A stretch of DNA of 64,000 nt. Source: G963676655 sp963676655 (GTDB taxonomy: Bacteria; Verrucomicrobiota; Lentisphaeria; Victivallales; Victivallaceae). The position numbers and the translations under genes were made by a program. The stretch spans positions 620,001 through 684,000 of the forward strand of contig CAXXKX010000005.1 of the NCBI GenBank assembly GCA_963676655.2, in the 5' to 3' direction. This document shows positions 27,294 to 36,534 of the stretch, piece by piece; the stretch's first letter is position 1; each line of letters begins with the position of its first letter. Under the pieces are notes generated by a model. It was not told the origin of the DNA, did not search any database, and saw only the letters and a program-made list of their open reading frames with translations.

Positions 27294-29168
27294 ATGTGTA
27301 TGTCAATTGGAAATGTTAAAGTGGTCAATGATTTTGTTCGTGAGAAAGAACCAAGGGCAACAGGTTCATTGCTGCGATTTAGCATTGAAGCCAAACTTCG
27401 CGGTGCGATAGAACGGGATTACCGCAGCGGACAAATGAAGAAAAAAATTACAGCGCAGAGTCTGGAGGAATGGTATAAGCGGCGAATTAGTTATCCAGGC
27501 TTATTCGAGGCGGTTGCAGATACGTCTGATAATGCGATACTTCAAATATTCGCGATTATGCTCTACCCGCGTAAATTAAAAAAACGCAGCGACCTGACCG
27601 AGCACTTTAATTGCTTTAAAGAGCGCTTCAGTCAGGAAAGGGGGGATATTCGGGAACATGTCAGAAAGATTGCAAATGATGCTGGAATGGAACCGGAGGC
27701 TGATTTGCTTTTGGGCCAGGTGGATCAGACGTTTTTATGGACATGTCCTGAAAGTTTACTGAAAAAAATGCTAGTAAACACCATGAAATGGGGGATTTAT
27801 GTTAAAGAGACGAGATACCCGGGAACTGTACCCGAGGATATATTTACAGAGCAATATATGTGTCTTTATGATTATTTGATCTGGCGGTTGACGAAAATGT
27901 TTAAAAATCAGTACGGTGTAGATGTTGAAGGTCTTTGTAGTGATGTCATTTATGAAATCATCAATCCCGAATTACGATCTCTTTTTTCTACATATAAATT
28001 TGGGGTTAATCTAAATACATGGGCCAATAATTATTTGCGTATCGATTATAAGGAGATTTTAGAAACTGGACCACGCATACCACAAAATAAATTTACAAGA
28101 ATTCTTGACAGGAACTGCCTCGGTGCAGGATTAGAAGCGGTAACTAAATCTGCTGATAATGAACAAGGCCGTGAATATAATCCATGGGATAAAGCCGCTC
28201 CTGACAAACAAGCAGTTGATCATAAACCTGAAATACATTCATTTCCCTTGAGGATAATATTGGAAATAATCGAATTAGTAGTACTTTCCGTAAATGTTCC
28301 AGGTAAAATACCCCCAGAACAATTTCGTGGTTTTACAAGAGAGTTATTAAAAAGTTATTGCCTCCCTGAACTACTTGGTCTTAAAGAGAAAATGCCAACA
28401 AAGCTTCTGGATATCGCCGAAAAGAAAATCCCTGGAGTAAAGCAAAATGACCTCAACAACTGGAGCCCTTTATATAAAGAATGTTTCAGGTTGTTTTTAC
28501 GGGTTCGCCTGTATTATTTTTCCAAATCAGAGGACGCAATTATTGAAATCATGAAAAAAATGGAATCAGGTCAACTGGTAATGGAGGCTCGCGGAAAGAA
28601 ATTATTACTGGTTTTGCCTGCCTTGTCTAAGGCTTTTTTTCGATATAAGCTAAATTTAGATTGCAGTTTTGTTTCAGATTGTGGCGGGTCATTGTTGTGG
28701 ATATGGGTAATCTATGCCATTTTCAAAAATAAAGAGAGCTGGAACCATGATCAAGTGATAACTCATCTTAATAGTAAATACTGGTTGAAGAACGCGCAGA
28801 TATCCCGCCAACTAATTAAAGACGTAAGGAGGATGCTGAAGGCAAAAGGCAGCATGTTGCATACAATAAGAAAGAGCTTGCCTTCTAGTACAGATATACA
28901 AATTCCATTGGAACAAAAGAAAAACAATCTAAGCGAAATTATAGAATTATGGGTTGAGTTGTTGTTTGATGAAAAATGGCAGAATGAATTTAACAAATTA
29001 TTCAAAGCGTTAAACAGTGAATGCAGGCATTGGGCTTGGACATTATTCTATTTCAGGTATGTTGAGGGATTTTCTCCTGAAGAAGTGCTGAATACTCTCG
29101 GAAACGGGATTACGCGGCAAGAGCGAGACGCTATAAATCTAGGCTTTAATAAAACTTCAAAGATTTAA
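27294..29168 (+). CDS. Large sigma-70-like protein, 624 aa
   Basis: No close family is recognised, but two parts resemble sigma-70 regions. Residues about 186-255 look like ECF region 2: YDYLIWRLTKMFKNQYGVD, then GLCSDVIYEII in the place of the DLxQEVF core, and STYKFGVNLNTWANNYLRID like the FxxWLxxIARN helix. The last ~55 residues look like region 4 (LFYFRYVEGFSPEEVLNTLG). Between them are about 300 helical residues of unknown role, so the protein is roughly three times the size of a normal ECF sigma. An ECF-type promoter block precedes it and the next gene, consistent with autoregulation. Alternatives: a degenerate sigma-like regulator or another helical DNA-binding protein. Confidence 0.6.
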   Translation: MCMSIGNVKVVNDFVREKEPRATGSLLRFSIEAKLRGAIERDYRSGQMKKKITAQSLEEWYKRRISYPGLFEAVADTSDNAILQIFAIMLYPRKLKKRSDLTEHFNCFKERFSQERGDIREHVRKIANDAGMEPEADLLLGQVDQTFLWTCPESLLKKMLVNTMKWGIYVKETRYPGTVPEDIFTEQYMCLYDYLIWRLTKMFKNQYGVDVEGLCSDVIYEIINPELRSLFSTYKFGVNLNTWANNYLRIDYKEILETGPRIPQNKFTRILDRNCLGAGLEAVTKSADNEQGREYNPWDKAAPDKQAVDHKPEIHSFPLRIILEIIELVVLSVNVPGKIPPEQFRGFTRELLKSYCLPELLGLKEKMPTKLLDIAEKKIPGVKQNDLNNWSPLYKECFRLFLRVRLYYFSKSEDAIIEIMKKMESGQLVMEARGKKLLLVLPALSKAFFRYKLNLDCSFVSDCGGSLLWIWVIYAIFKNKESWNHDQVITHLNSKYWLKNAQISRQLIKDVRRMLKAKGSMLHTIRKSLPSSTDIQIPLEQKKNNLSEIIELWVELLFDEKWQNEFNKLFKALNSECRHWAWTLFYFRYVEGFSPEEVLNTLGNGITRQERDAINLGFNKTSKI

Positions 29169-29238
29169 ATGCCATATCTGATGTATTTATGAAAGGGTTC
29201 TCATGTATTCAATAAAAATTCCAAATAAAATAAAAATC

Positions 29239-29264
29239 TGAGAGAAATCGTAATATTCCCCGTC
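29239..29264 (+). promoter_or_regulatory. ECF-type promoter block upstream of the GH17 exoprotein gene
   Basis: TGAGAG at 29239-29244 and CGTC at 29261-29264 with a 16-nt spacer, the same as at 27070. The similarity extends through TAATATTCCCCGTC and AATAAGTAAAGAAC downstream. The start codon of the exoprotein is 62 nt further on. Confidence 0.6.
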
Positions 29265-29326
29265 TTTAATAAGTAAAGAACCAGCAGAGAGGCAGAAAAC
29301 AATATCGGTTAAGAAAGAAGAATATT

Positions 29327-32300
29327 ATGCTTGATTCAAATAATAATTCAAATGCAATAAAATTAACCAATCAAAATGGTTATCTATCTTTAAACTTTGG
29401 TCCATATCTTTGTGGTGAGAGCCCTGAGATAAACAGCCAGATTTCTGAAACTGAAATACGCAATATGCTCATATCGATAGCTCCATATTGTGATTCGATC
29501 AGACTTTTTACTTCAAGCGGTCCGGTCGCCCAGGCTTACAAAATAGCGAAATCTCTGGGCATGCGTGTAATCGGCGGAGCCTGGCTGGAAAAAAACATGT
29601 CTGAAGAACAACGAATTGCGGAACTGGACGCGTTGATTGAACTGGTCAACCTTGGTCTGGTTGACGTTGCGGCTGTAGGAAATGAATGTCTGTATCGAGG
29701 AGACTTGACTCCGGCGGAACTGGCTGATTATATACAATATGTGAAAAATGGCATTCAAACTCCGGAAGTATTAGTTGGCACTGCTGACTCCGCCCATCTG
29801 GTAACAAATCAGGCTATTATCGACAGCAGCGACGTCATTCTGATGAATCAATACCCGTTTTGGAACGGCGTATCAATCGATGACGCGATAAACGATGTTA
29901 CAGGCGCTTATAACGCGGTTGCGGCGGCAGGAGGCAAACCGGTAATCATCACAGAAAGTGGTTGGCCGACAGCCGGAGAGCCAGAGGGAGACGCTATACC
30001 AAATGCGGTTAACGCCGTAACATATTTTAATCAACTCTATGAATGGAGTCGCGTAAATAATGTCGAGGTCGTGCTTTTCGAAGCTTTTGACGAGTCTTGG
30101 AAAGCCGCTAACGAAGGAGAGCGTGCAGCTCACTGGGGATTTTTCACTGAAGACTTACAAGTCAAGGAAAATTACGAATCGGCGTTGGATTCCTTATATG
30201 TAGCTCAGGATTCCAGAATATCAATAACGGGAGTTAACATTAACACAACGACTCCCGGTGGAGAAATTATCCTATCTGCAGTATTTAATGTAAATAACGT
30301 AGCGCTCCTGACTGAATATCGCATTGATGACGGAGAATGGCTCGTATATAATACTAAAACAGGTGTCACCGCCACGGAGGATCAGACGGTCAGCTTCAGA
30401 AGCCGGGACAATATGGGAAATATTACGCTCATTATTCGTGAAGTAGCCCGAATGCTTCCATCAGACTTTACACCTATAGTCATCAGCGGCACTATATCAA
30501 ATGAACTTATCAGAGGAGGAAGTCAGACTGTTTGTAATGGCGGAGTTACAACCAATAGTATAGTTAGTTCCTATGGTCAGCAAGATATTCATTCAAATGG
30601 AACTGCGTCATTTACCACGGTTCAAGCTGGAGGGCAACAGATTATTCGAGAAGGGGGCGTTGCGTCAAACAGCATTGTCTCCAGTAATGGCGTTATGTCG
30701 ATATCCAGTGGAGGAACAGCCGGCAATACTGTCATCAGCTTAGGGGGACTGCAAGATGTTTATTCCGGTGGACGAGCGGAAAATACTATTATCAGGGCGG
30801 GAGGGGTTTTAAATGTCTATGACCAGGGCGTCGCTAATAACGCATCCGGTTCAGGCATATATCAAAATGGGGATGGGACAATAAAAATATATTCAGGAGG
30901 AACCGTTAACAGCGCCCATATAAATCATAGTGGAGCCATGTTCGTTTTTGGAGGAACGGCCAATAATACACACATGAATGATGAAAGCCCGTTTGACGTA
31001 GGAGGTCTTTTACATATCAGTAACAATGGCATTGCGAATGACACCATTATTGATGCGGGATGCATGACTGTTTCGTCAGGAGGAACCGCCAATCGCACAA
31101 CGGTAAATTCACGTAGTAATATTATAATTGTCTCTGGCGGTCGAGCCAATAGCGTCACTGTTAGTTCAGGCGGGCTGACCGTATATGACGGTGGAGAAGT
31201 TTCCGGTACGTTAAATGTTGTTAACGGTAAAATATCCACATCAGCGCTGGTAAATTTGACCAATGCCGATGATACTCTAAATCTGCAGGGTCATGCTGAT
31301 TTGAGTGAAGCGACATTATCTGTCAGCGGCGGAGGGAATGTTAACATTTCCGGAGTTAATAATAATGTAAATGCTATCTCCGTTTCTGGTGGCGGCGCAC
31401 TGAGTTTCGTGCTTAGTGACTCTTTACTTGACGCCAGTACGGCCATGTTATCCGACTGGAGTAGTATAACCGCGGATAAATTGCGGATAAAGGTAAACGA
31501 GACTCAAAATAACGGGGTTTATTATTTAGCGGGGAATGCTGCAGCCTTTGATCAAACGATTTCAGTATATACAAACGATATTGTTTCGGGGGATTTAAGC
31601 TTGACAAACGATGTAGAGATCAACAGAACCATATACGCTTTGAGTATTGTTGACACTTCATCCTTGGTACTTAATGTAACTACTGTAGTTATTCCCCCGG
31701 CAGACCCGGTTATTACTCTGTCAACCTCAGAATTGACTAACGCAAATGTAGTCTTGACCATAGAGTACGCTCCGGATGCGGTTATTCGGGAATATTCTTT
31801 CGATAATTCAATCTGGTATGAATATATTGATGAAATTGTAGTTGAATATAACCGTAACGTCTACTTCCGGTCAACCAACGCCGATGGGGACTCATCCGTA
31901 TCAAGTTATGAAGTTACAAATATTGATAAAACCGCCCCGGATACGCCGGTTGTCGAAGCTTCAATTACCGACCCGACCGAACAAGAGATATTAATCAGCG
32001 CAGTCTTTACCCAGGATTCAATTATAAAGGAATATTCTTTTGATAATGAGACCTGGAGCGAGTATATTGACGCCGTGCCAATGGCAGCTAACGGCACCAT
32101 TTTTTTCCGTGCAATTGATGGAGCCGGTAATGTTTCCGATATTGTCAGCTATGTTGTCAATAATATCGTACCTGGAGTACTGCAAAGCAGCACAGATGGT
32201 ATTTCCTGGAATGAGACAACAGGAGACGTTGGTTTTTTGGCAGAGTATTCCACTGATGATTTTATCAGTTCCATACAGTGTCATGTAAGTGGACATAGTC

Positions 32301-33277
32301 TGGAGACATTGAATTTGCCTAATGGAACTTACTTTTTCCGGGTGAAAGTTAATCTTCCGGATACTGCCTGGTCACAGAAGGAGGTTATTGACGTAAGCGG
32401 CGATATTCCTATGGTTGCGAAACTAGTGGAAGCCAATGAAAATGAAATCTCCGATATTTTCTTTGTTCAGGCAATTGATGTTTGGACCGGTAATTATTTT
32501 GCCAGAAATGTCGGAGCGGTTGATGAATGGTGCGGCACTGGCGAGATTGCGGTAATAAATGGAGCTAATCGTTTCGGAGATATTTTTTCAGGCGCCAATG
32601 ATGAAAACATCCTCTATCTAACCGATGATGCAAACGGTGACGCCATCTTTATTGACGATATCTATACCGTTTTACCGGACACGGTCTCTGAACAACAATC
32701 AAGGCTTGCCAATATTGACGAAATTCGTGCGGGAGCGGGGAATGACATTGTCGACATGACCAGCCAGCGTTTTGAATATACGGGGGATGGTATGATTGTC
32801 CGCGGAGGAGCAGGAGACGACTATTTATGGGCAAATACCGGCAATAATTACCTGTTTGGCGATGCGGGATCCGATTGTATTGTTGGAGCGTTCAACAATG
32901 ATTATATTATTGGCGGCTCCGGCAATGATTCCATGCACGGCGGGGGCGGAGATGATATTTTCACTTTCGGCGGCTCCAATTGGGGAAATGACGTTATCAA
33001 GCAGTTGGATGGAGGAGGGATAATATTATGGTTTGAAAACGGAATCGACCCGGTAGATCTAACCTTTGAAACAATCGGCATCGACACCAGGATTACCACG
33101 GAGCGAGGAACCATCCTGATAGAAAACACAGGATTAACCGTGGATGACTGCCGTTTTGGCATGACTGGTTTTAATGGGGAGTATAACTTTTTGTTTAACA
33201 TTGGTGCGTTTTCCGATTACTCAACAGAAAAAGTCTTCGAGACAGAAAGTGGCAATGTCATTTTAGCAAGCATATAA
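29327..33277 (+). CDS. Multidomain exoprotein: GH17-like glucanase, AIDA-type repeats, Ig-like modules, RTX-like end
   Basis: 1316 residues, no signal peptide. Residues about 15-290 resemble a GH17 (endo-1,3-beta-glucanase-like) barrel, with AVGNECLYRG (candidate acid/base Glu120) and ITESGWPT (candidate nucleophile Glu210), the latter a GH17 hallmark. Residues about 385-640 are AIDA-type repeats (SSGGTAGNTVISLGGLQDVY and similar). Two or three Ig-like units follow (IREYSFDNSIWYEYID and IKEYSFDNETWSEYID are clear paralogous copies). The C-terminal region has RTX-like Ca-binding turns (IRAGAGNDIVD, GGAGDDYLW, GGSGNDSMHGGGGDD). The RTX turns and lack of leader suggest type I secretion. It could bind and cut beta-1,3-glucans such as laminarin. 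It shares a promoter block with the sigma-like gene upstream. Confidence 0.82.
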   Translation: MLDSNNNSNAIKLTNQNGYLSLNFGPYLCGESPEINSQISETEIRNMLISIAPYCDSIRLFTSSGPVAQAYKIAKSLGMRVIGGAWLEKNMSEEQRIAELDALIELVNLGLVDVAAVGNECLYRGDLTPAELADYIQYVKNGIQTPEVLVGTADSAHLVTNQAIIDSSDVILMNQYPFWNGVSIDDAINDVTGAYNAVAAAGGKPVIITESGWPTAGEPEGDAIPNAVNAVTYFNQLYEWSRVNNVEVVLFEAFDESWKAANEGERAAHWGFFTEDLQVKENYESALDSLYVAQDSRISITGVNINTTTPGGEIILSAVFNVNNVALLTEYRIDDGEWLVYNTKTGVTATEDQTVSFRSRDNMGNITLIIREVARMLPSDFTPIVISGTISNELIRGGSQTVCNGGVTTNSIVSSYGQQDIHSNGTASFTTVQAGGQQIIREGGVASNSIVSSNGVMSISSGGTAGNTVISLGGLQDVYSGGRAENTIIRAGGVLNVYDQGVANNASGSGIYQNGDGTIKIYSGGTVNSAHINHSGAMFVFGGTANNTHMNDESPFDVGGLLHISNNGIANDTIIDAGCMTVSSGGTANRTTVNSRSNIIIVSGGRANSVTVSSGGLTVYDGGEVSGTLNVVNGKISTSALVNLTNADDTLNLQGHADLSEATLSVSGGGNVNISGVNNNVNAISVSGGGALSFVLSDSLLDASTAMLSDWSSITADKLRIKVNETQNNGVYYLAGNAAAFDQTISVYTNDIVSGDLSLTNDVEINRTIYALSIVDTSSLVLNVTTVVIPPADPVITLSTSELTNANVVLTIEYAPDAVIREYSFDNSIWYEYIDEIVVEYNRNVYFRSTNADGDSSVSSYEVTNIDKTAPDTPVVEASITDPTEQEILISAVFTQDSIIKEYSFDNETWSEYIDAVPMAANGTIFFRAIDGAGNVSDIVSYVVNNIVPGVLQSSTDGISWNETTGDVGFLAEYSTDDFISSIQCHVSGHSLETLNLPNGTYFFRVKVNLPDTAWSQKEVIDVSGDIPMVAKLVEANENEISDIFFVQAIDVWTGNYFARNVGAVDEWCGTGEIAVINGANRFGDIFSGANDENILYLTDDANGDAIFIDDIYTVLPDTVSEQQSRLANIDEIRAGAGNDIVDMTSQRFEYTGDGMIVRGGAGDDYLWANTGNNYLFGDAGSDCIVGAFNNDYIIGGSGNDSMHGGGGDDIFTFGGSNWGNDVIKQLDGGGIILWFENGIDPVDLTFETIGIDTRITTERGTILIENTGLTVDDCRFGMTGFNGEYNFLFNIGAFSDYSTEKVFETESGNVILASI

Positions 33278-33388
33278 AGGAGATAAAAGAACTTTATATC
33301 ACCTTTCATTTTGTAAAAAAATACTAAGTTAATTTACATACAGGTTTTGCCGTACAGGCACCATTAATTAAAAAAGGAGAAACAGATC

Positions 33389-34234
33389 ATGAAAAATCAA
33401 ATTAGCACAGGAAGGAGTCCATCGCCTAAAACCGGGAATAAAATCTCCAGTGAAAATAAAGATAATATATCCGTGACCGTGAAGTCGAATGAGGTTGCTG
33501 ATACAGAAGATTCCCCACGCAAAACCGTATATGAGTATCTTTGCCACAGGATAGAATATTCAAACGTGGTTGAAAATGCCGTTGCTGAACTTGAAAATGA
33601 TCAAGATTACCTTGATCATTTTGCTTCGTCATTGGCTCTTACTATCGATCGTGATGAGCTTGAGTCGCATGAAGCAATATCCTTGCATAAACCAAAAGCT
33701 AAAGTCGGCCTGTTGCTATCAAGAAAATGCGGAATCAGATGGCATTTAATTGAAATCATCAAGGAAAGACAACTGAAATCTTTAAGTTCGTCAATAAAAG
33801 ACTTACTCGATTCTTATTCAGGAATATCACAACAGCCTTTACCAGTATGTCGTGATGAATCCGATACGTCGCAGGAGAAAAGTGAGGGTATCTCAACCCT
33901 TGAAGTAACCCTTGCGGAAATTCCTTTTCATATTAAGGCCATGTGCGACCTTGAAAGCCCCAAAACAGTAGTGTTAACTTTTTTACCGGAGATTGAAGCA
34001 TGCCGTTGGCCCCTGACAATTTCCCTGCTACGGGAGGAAGACGGGTTCCCTTATTCCAGTGAAACAATATCATCCGCACCCAAAACTCCAAAAGAAAAAG
34101 TTTCGCTTCGCCTGACGGCGCATCTTGATTCGTCAGTAATAAATAATAGTGGAATTTGCATTATTATTCAAAACGGTTCAGGCGCGAACAAAGTAATGGA
34201 GAAGAGAGTAATTCCGATTGGAAATGAAGAATGA
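33389..34234 (+). CDS. CARD-like adaptor protein, 281 aa
   Basis: An excellent AAGGAG site precedes the ATG. The first ~45 residues are disordered (Ser/Lys/Asn-rich). Residues about 58-142 form a helical domain whose hydrophobic pattern matches a CARD/death-fold: DYLDHFASSLALTIDRDELE, then KVGLLLSRK, then WHLIEIIKERQ and SSSIKDLL. That is the helix order and Leu/Glu spacing of CARDs. The remainder (about 175-281) is predicted beta-rich, perhaps Ig-like. The stop overlaps the start of the CHAT-NACHT gene by ATGA, so the two are made together. The inferred role is an adaptor linking a trigger to the protease, as CARDs do in caspase and gasdermin systems. The CARD call is by eye and needs structural prediction. 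Confidence 0.6.
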   Translation: MKNQISTGRSPSPKTGNKISSENKDNISVTVKSNEVADTEDSPRKTVYEYLCHRIEYSNVVENAVAELENDQDYLDHFASSLALTIDRDELESHEAISLHKPKAKVGLLLSRKCGIRWHLIEIIKERQLKSLSSSIKDLLDSYSGISQQPLPVCRDESDTSQEKSEGISTLEVTLAEIPFHIKAMCDLESPKTVVLTFLPEIEACRWPLTISLLREEDGFPYSSETISSAPKTPKEKVSLRLTAHLDSSVINNSGICIIIQNGSGANKVMEKRVIPIGNEE

Positions 34235-36534
34235 AAGAGAGCAAATTGGTTTTACGCCGGGATCATCCGGACAATAGCGACGTGGATATTCTGCATACGC
34301 AGTTGATATTTCCGGGAAATACAAACTCGAACCCGGGAATAAGCCTGAAGCAGGAGGTTGACTGGAACAAGGTAGAAGAAGCGAAAAAAAAAATCTACCA
34401 CACAATACATCAGAATGCGGATGGAGCACTGGAACCCAAAAATATTAAACTTGACTTACAAACTTACGGCAAGGATTTATACAGAGAATTGATTTCTTCC
34501 GGCTGCCATGGGCAACTTTATGATAATCAACCCAGTGTATTGAATCTGCAAGTGAGTGAAAATCTCGGAGATATCCCCTGGTTTTTAGTCTGTGACCCTC
34601 AGTCTCCGGTTGAATGGGGACGGCAATACAATTTGGGATTATTCTCTTTGCTTCCCCGGAAATCAAATGCCATGGGACCTGATGATGTCTTAATCATTTG
34701 CGATCCAACCGGCACATTGGAGAACGCACGTAAAGAAAGCATGATCCTGAGTGACCTTTTAAAAACGACCGATATTTCATGTTATACCATTGGCTTGGGA
34801 GCAACCCGGGACGAAGTGCTTAAACGAATGAAGCAATCCCGGATCGTTTTTTTTCTGGGGCATGGAAAATATGATGCACAGCATCCTTCGGATTTGGGGT
34901 GGCTCCTGGGAAACAACGAGCTACTCCGTTATACCGACTTGGAGTCTCTTGAAGGATGTGCTCCGCAATTGATTTATGCCAATGCCTGCTGGTCGGCGGT
35001 TGGCGGGAGTGCCGTTAATCGCTTTCCGAAAATGGTTGATGCTTCATTGCGGGCAGGAGTCACATATTATATTGGTGCTGTTTCAAAACTGCCGGATTTA
35101 CCTTCCTTTGAATTGTCAAGTACTTTTCTACGTGGAATACTGGCAGGTCAATCTTTTGGCTTGGCGTTGCGGAAAGCGAGGGAAGCCGATGCGACGGCAG
35201 GAAATCTAAGTTGGTGCTATATGCAGGGATATGGCGATGCAAACGCCGGATTGCGGTCTCGACAAGAGAGTGAATGTTGGAGTATTGCAGAATCTTATCG
35301 TGAGCTCGTTTTGCAACGTACCCGGCAATGGAGGCTTTTAAACATTAAACGCGACCTGGATATGGAAACTTTATACATATCCCGTGAAGTAGCCCGTGAA
35401 AAAGGTCCAAGCAAAACATTAGAACAAACAGAAGATGTGGTTCTTAATGAGATAAGCGGCTGCCCTGGCACGAAAATAGTTATAAGCGCATCGGCCGGTT
35501 CCGGCAAAAGTACCTTGTTTCGCCACTGGAGCAGATGTCTTGCTTTGCGCGATAATTATATTCCCTTACCTGTCTCTCTTCCGCTGGCAGTATGCCGGAT
35601 GCCCGGGATTTCCTCCGAGGCTCCTCTTTCCTGGAGCAAGTTGACGGGAATTCCTGATATCGAACAATATTCATTCCTGCATAGTAAATTCAATCAATGG
35701 ATAAATGAAAACATTAAACGTGGGAAATGCATTTTACTGCTTGACGGACTTGATGAAGTCCCGCAGGACTCAAGCGTTGTTGTGAGGAAATGGATCAAGG
35801 ACTTGGCTGCGGTCAAGCCTCTGATCATAATTATTTTTTCCCGGCCAACGGCCGTAGATCGGTACAACCTGGCCGGTTTTGAAGAAATGGGGCTTTGCCC
35901 ATTCAATACTCCGGCAATCGAGAGTTTTATTGGTAAATGGTTTGGCAAGAAAAATATTTATATTGATTTTCTCAATGAACAGCGTCGCTGTAATGACGGA
36001 GTTTCCTACTTATTGGGAAAGCCGCTGTATTTAACCTATATTTGCTACATTCTTGAGCAAAAATATACCAGTGAGCAACTGGCTGTAAAAGGGGATGAGT
36101 ATCAGGATGCAAAAAAATTGTTCCGGCAGGATCGCTTGATTGCTCATCTGGCGCGTATTCTGCTACATGAACTTGATCATTACAAAGAGGTTGTGTTAGA
36201 ACATAAATTTGATATCCTGCTATGTGAACATTTATTGAGTAAACTGGGGGGCCTTCTTCTGGACCAGGGACGTTCCACTATCACTTATCCGGAACTAATT
36301 ACATTGGCTAAAAGTTTATTTCCTGGACATTTTGAACCGGATTTGACGAATTTTGCCCGTGGGCTTATAGTCGAAATTGTTGAGCGCAGCTGCTTGATTC
36401 AAAAATGTAATTCACTGGGTTTTAACGAGCCGGAATATCGGTTTTGTCATCGTTTATTTCTTGATTACTTCGCTGCAAATCAGCGCCAGAAGATATTATT
36501 GCAGGCTATGCAAAAGGAGTTGAGTCATGACTGA
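34231..36534 (+). CDS. CHAT (caspase-like) protease fused to NACHT NTPase
   Basis: 767 residues. The CHAT domain covers about 80-360 with the catalytic dyad visible: His211 in FFLGHGKYD and Cys253 in IYANACWSA. A NACHT module covers about 405-640: Walker A SASAGSGKST (Lys426), Walker B ILLLDGLDEVP (Asp505, Asp508-Glu509), sensor-like IIIFSRP. A helical C-terminus ends with FCHRLFLDYFAA, typical of NACHT proteins. No LRR, TPR or WD sensor repeats follow, so sensing must come from partners. CHAT enzymes are Cys proteases activated in conflict systems; NACHT proteins oligomerise on ATP. It is translationally coupled to the CARD-like gene before it (ATGA) and overlaps the next gene by 8 nt. Confidence 0.92.
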   Translation: MKESKLVLRRDHPDNSDVDILHTQLIFPGNTNSNPGISLKQEVDWNKVEEAKKKIYHTIHQNADGALEPKNIKLDLQTYGKDLYRELISSGCHGQLYDNQPSVLNLQVSENLGDIPWFLVCDPQSPVEWGRQYNLGLFSLLPRKSNAMGPDDVLIICDPTGTLENARKESMILSDLLKTTDISCYTIGLGATRDEVLKRMKQSRIVFFLGHGKYDAQHPSDLGWLLGNNELLRYTDLESLEGCAPQLIYANACWSAVGGSAVNRFPKMVDASLRAGVTYYIGAVSKLPDLPSFELSSTFLRGILAGQSFGLALRKAREADATAGNLSWCYMQGYGDANAGLRSRQESECWSIAESYRELVLQRTRQWRLLNIKRDLDMETLYISREVAREKGPSKTLEQTEDVVLNEISGCPGTKIVISASAGSGKSTLFRHWSRCLALRDNYIPLPVSLPLAVCRMPGISSEAPLSWSKLTGIPDIEQYSFLHSKFNQWINENIKRGKCILLLDGLDEVPQDSSVVVRKWIKDLAAVKPLIIIIFSRPTAVDRYNLAGFEEMGLCPFNTPAIESFIGKWFGKKNIYIDFLNEQRRCNDGVSYLLGKPLYLTYICYILEQKYTSEQLAVKGDEYQDAKKLFRQDRLIAHLARILLHELDHYKEVVLEHKFDILLCEHLLSKLGGLLLDQGRSTITYPELITLAKSLFPGHFEPDLTNFARGLIVEIVERSCLIQKCNSLGFNEPEYRFCHRLFLDYFAANQRQKILLQAMQKELSHD

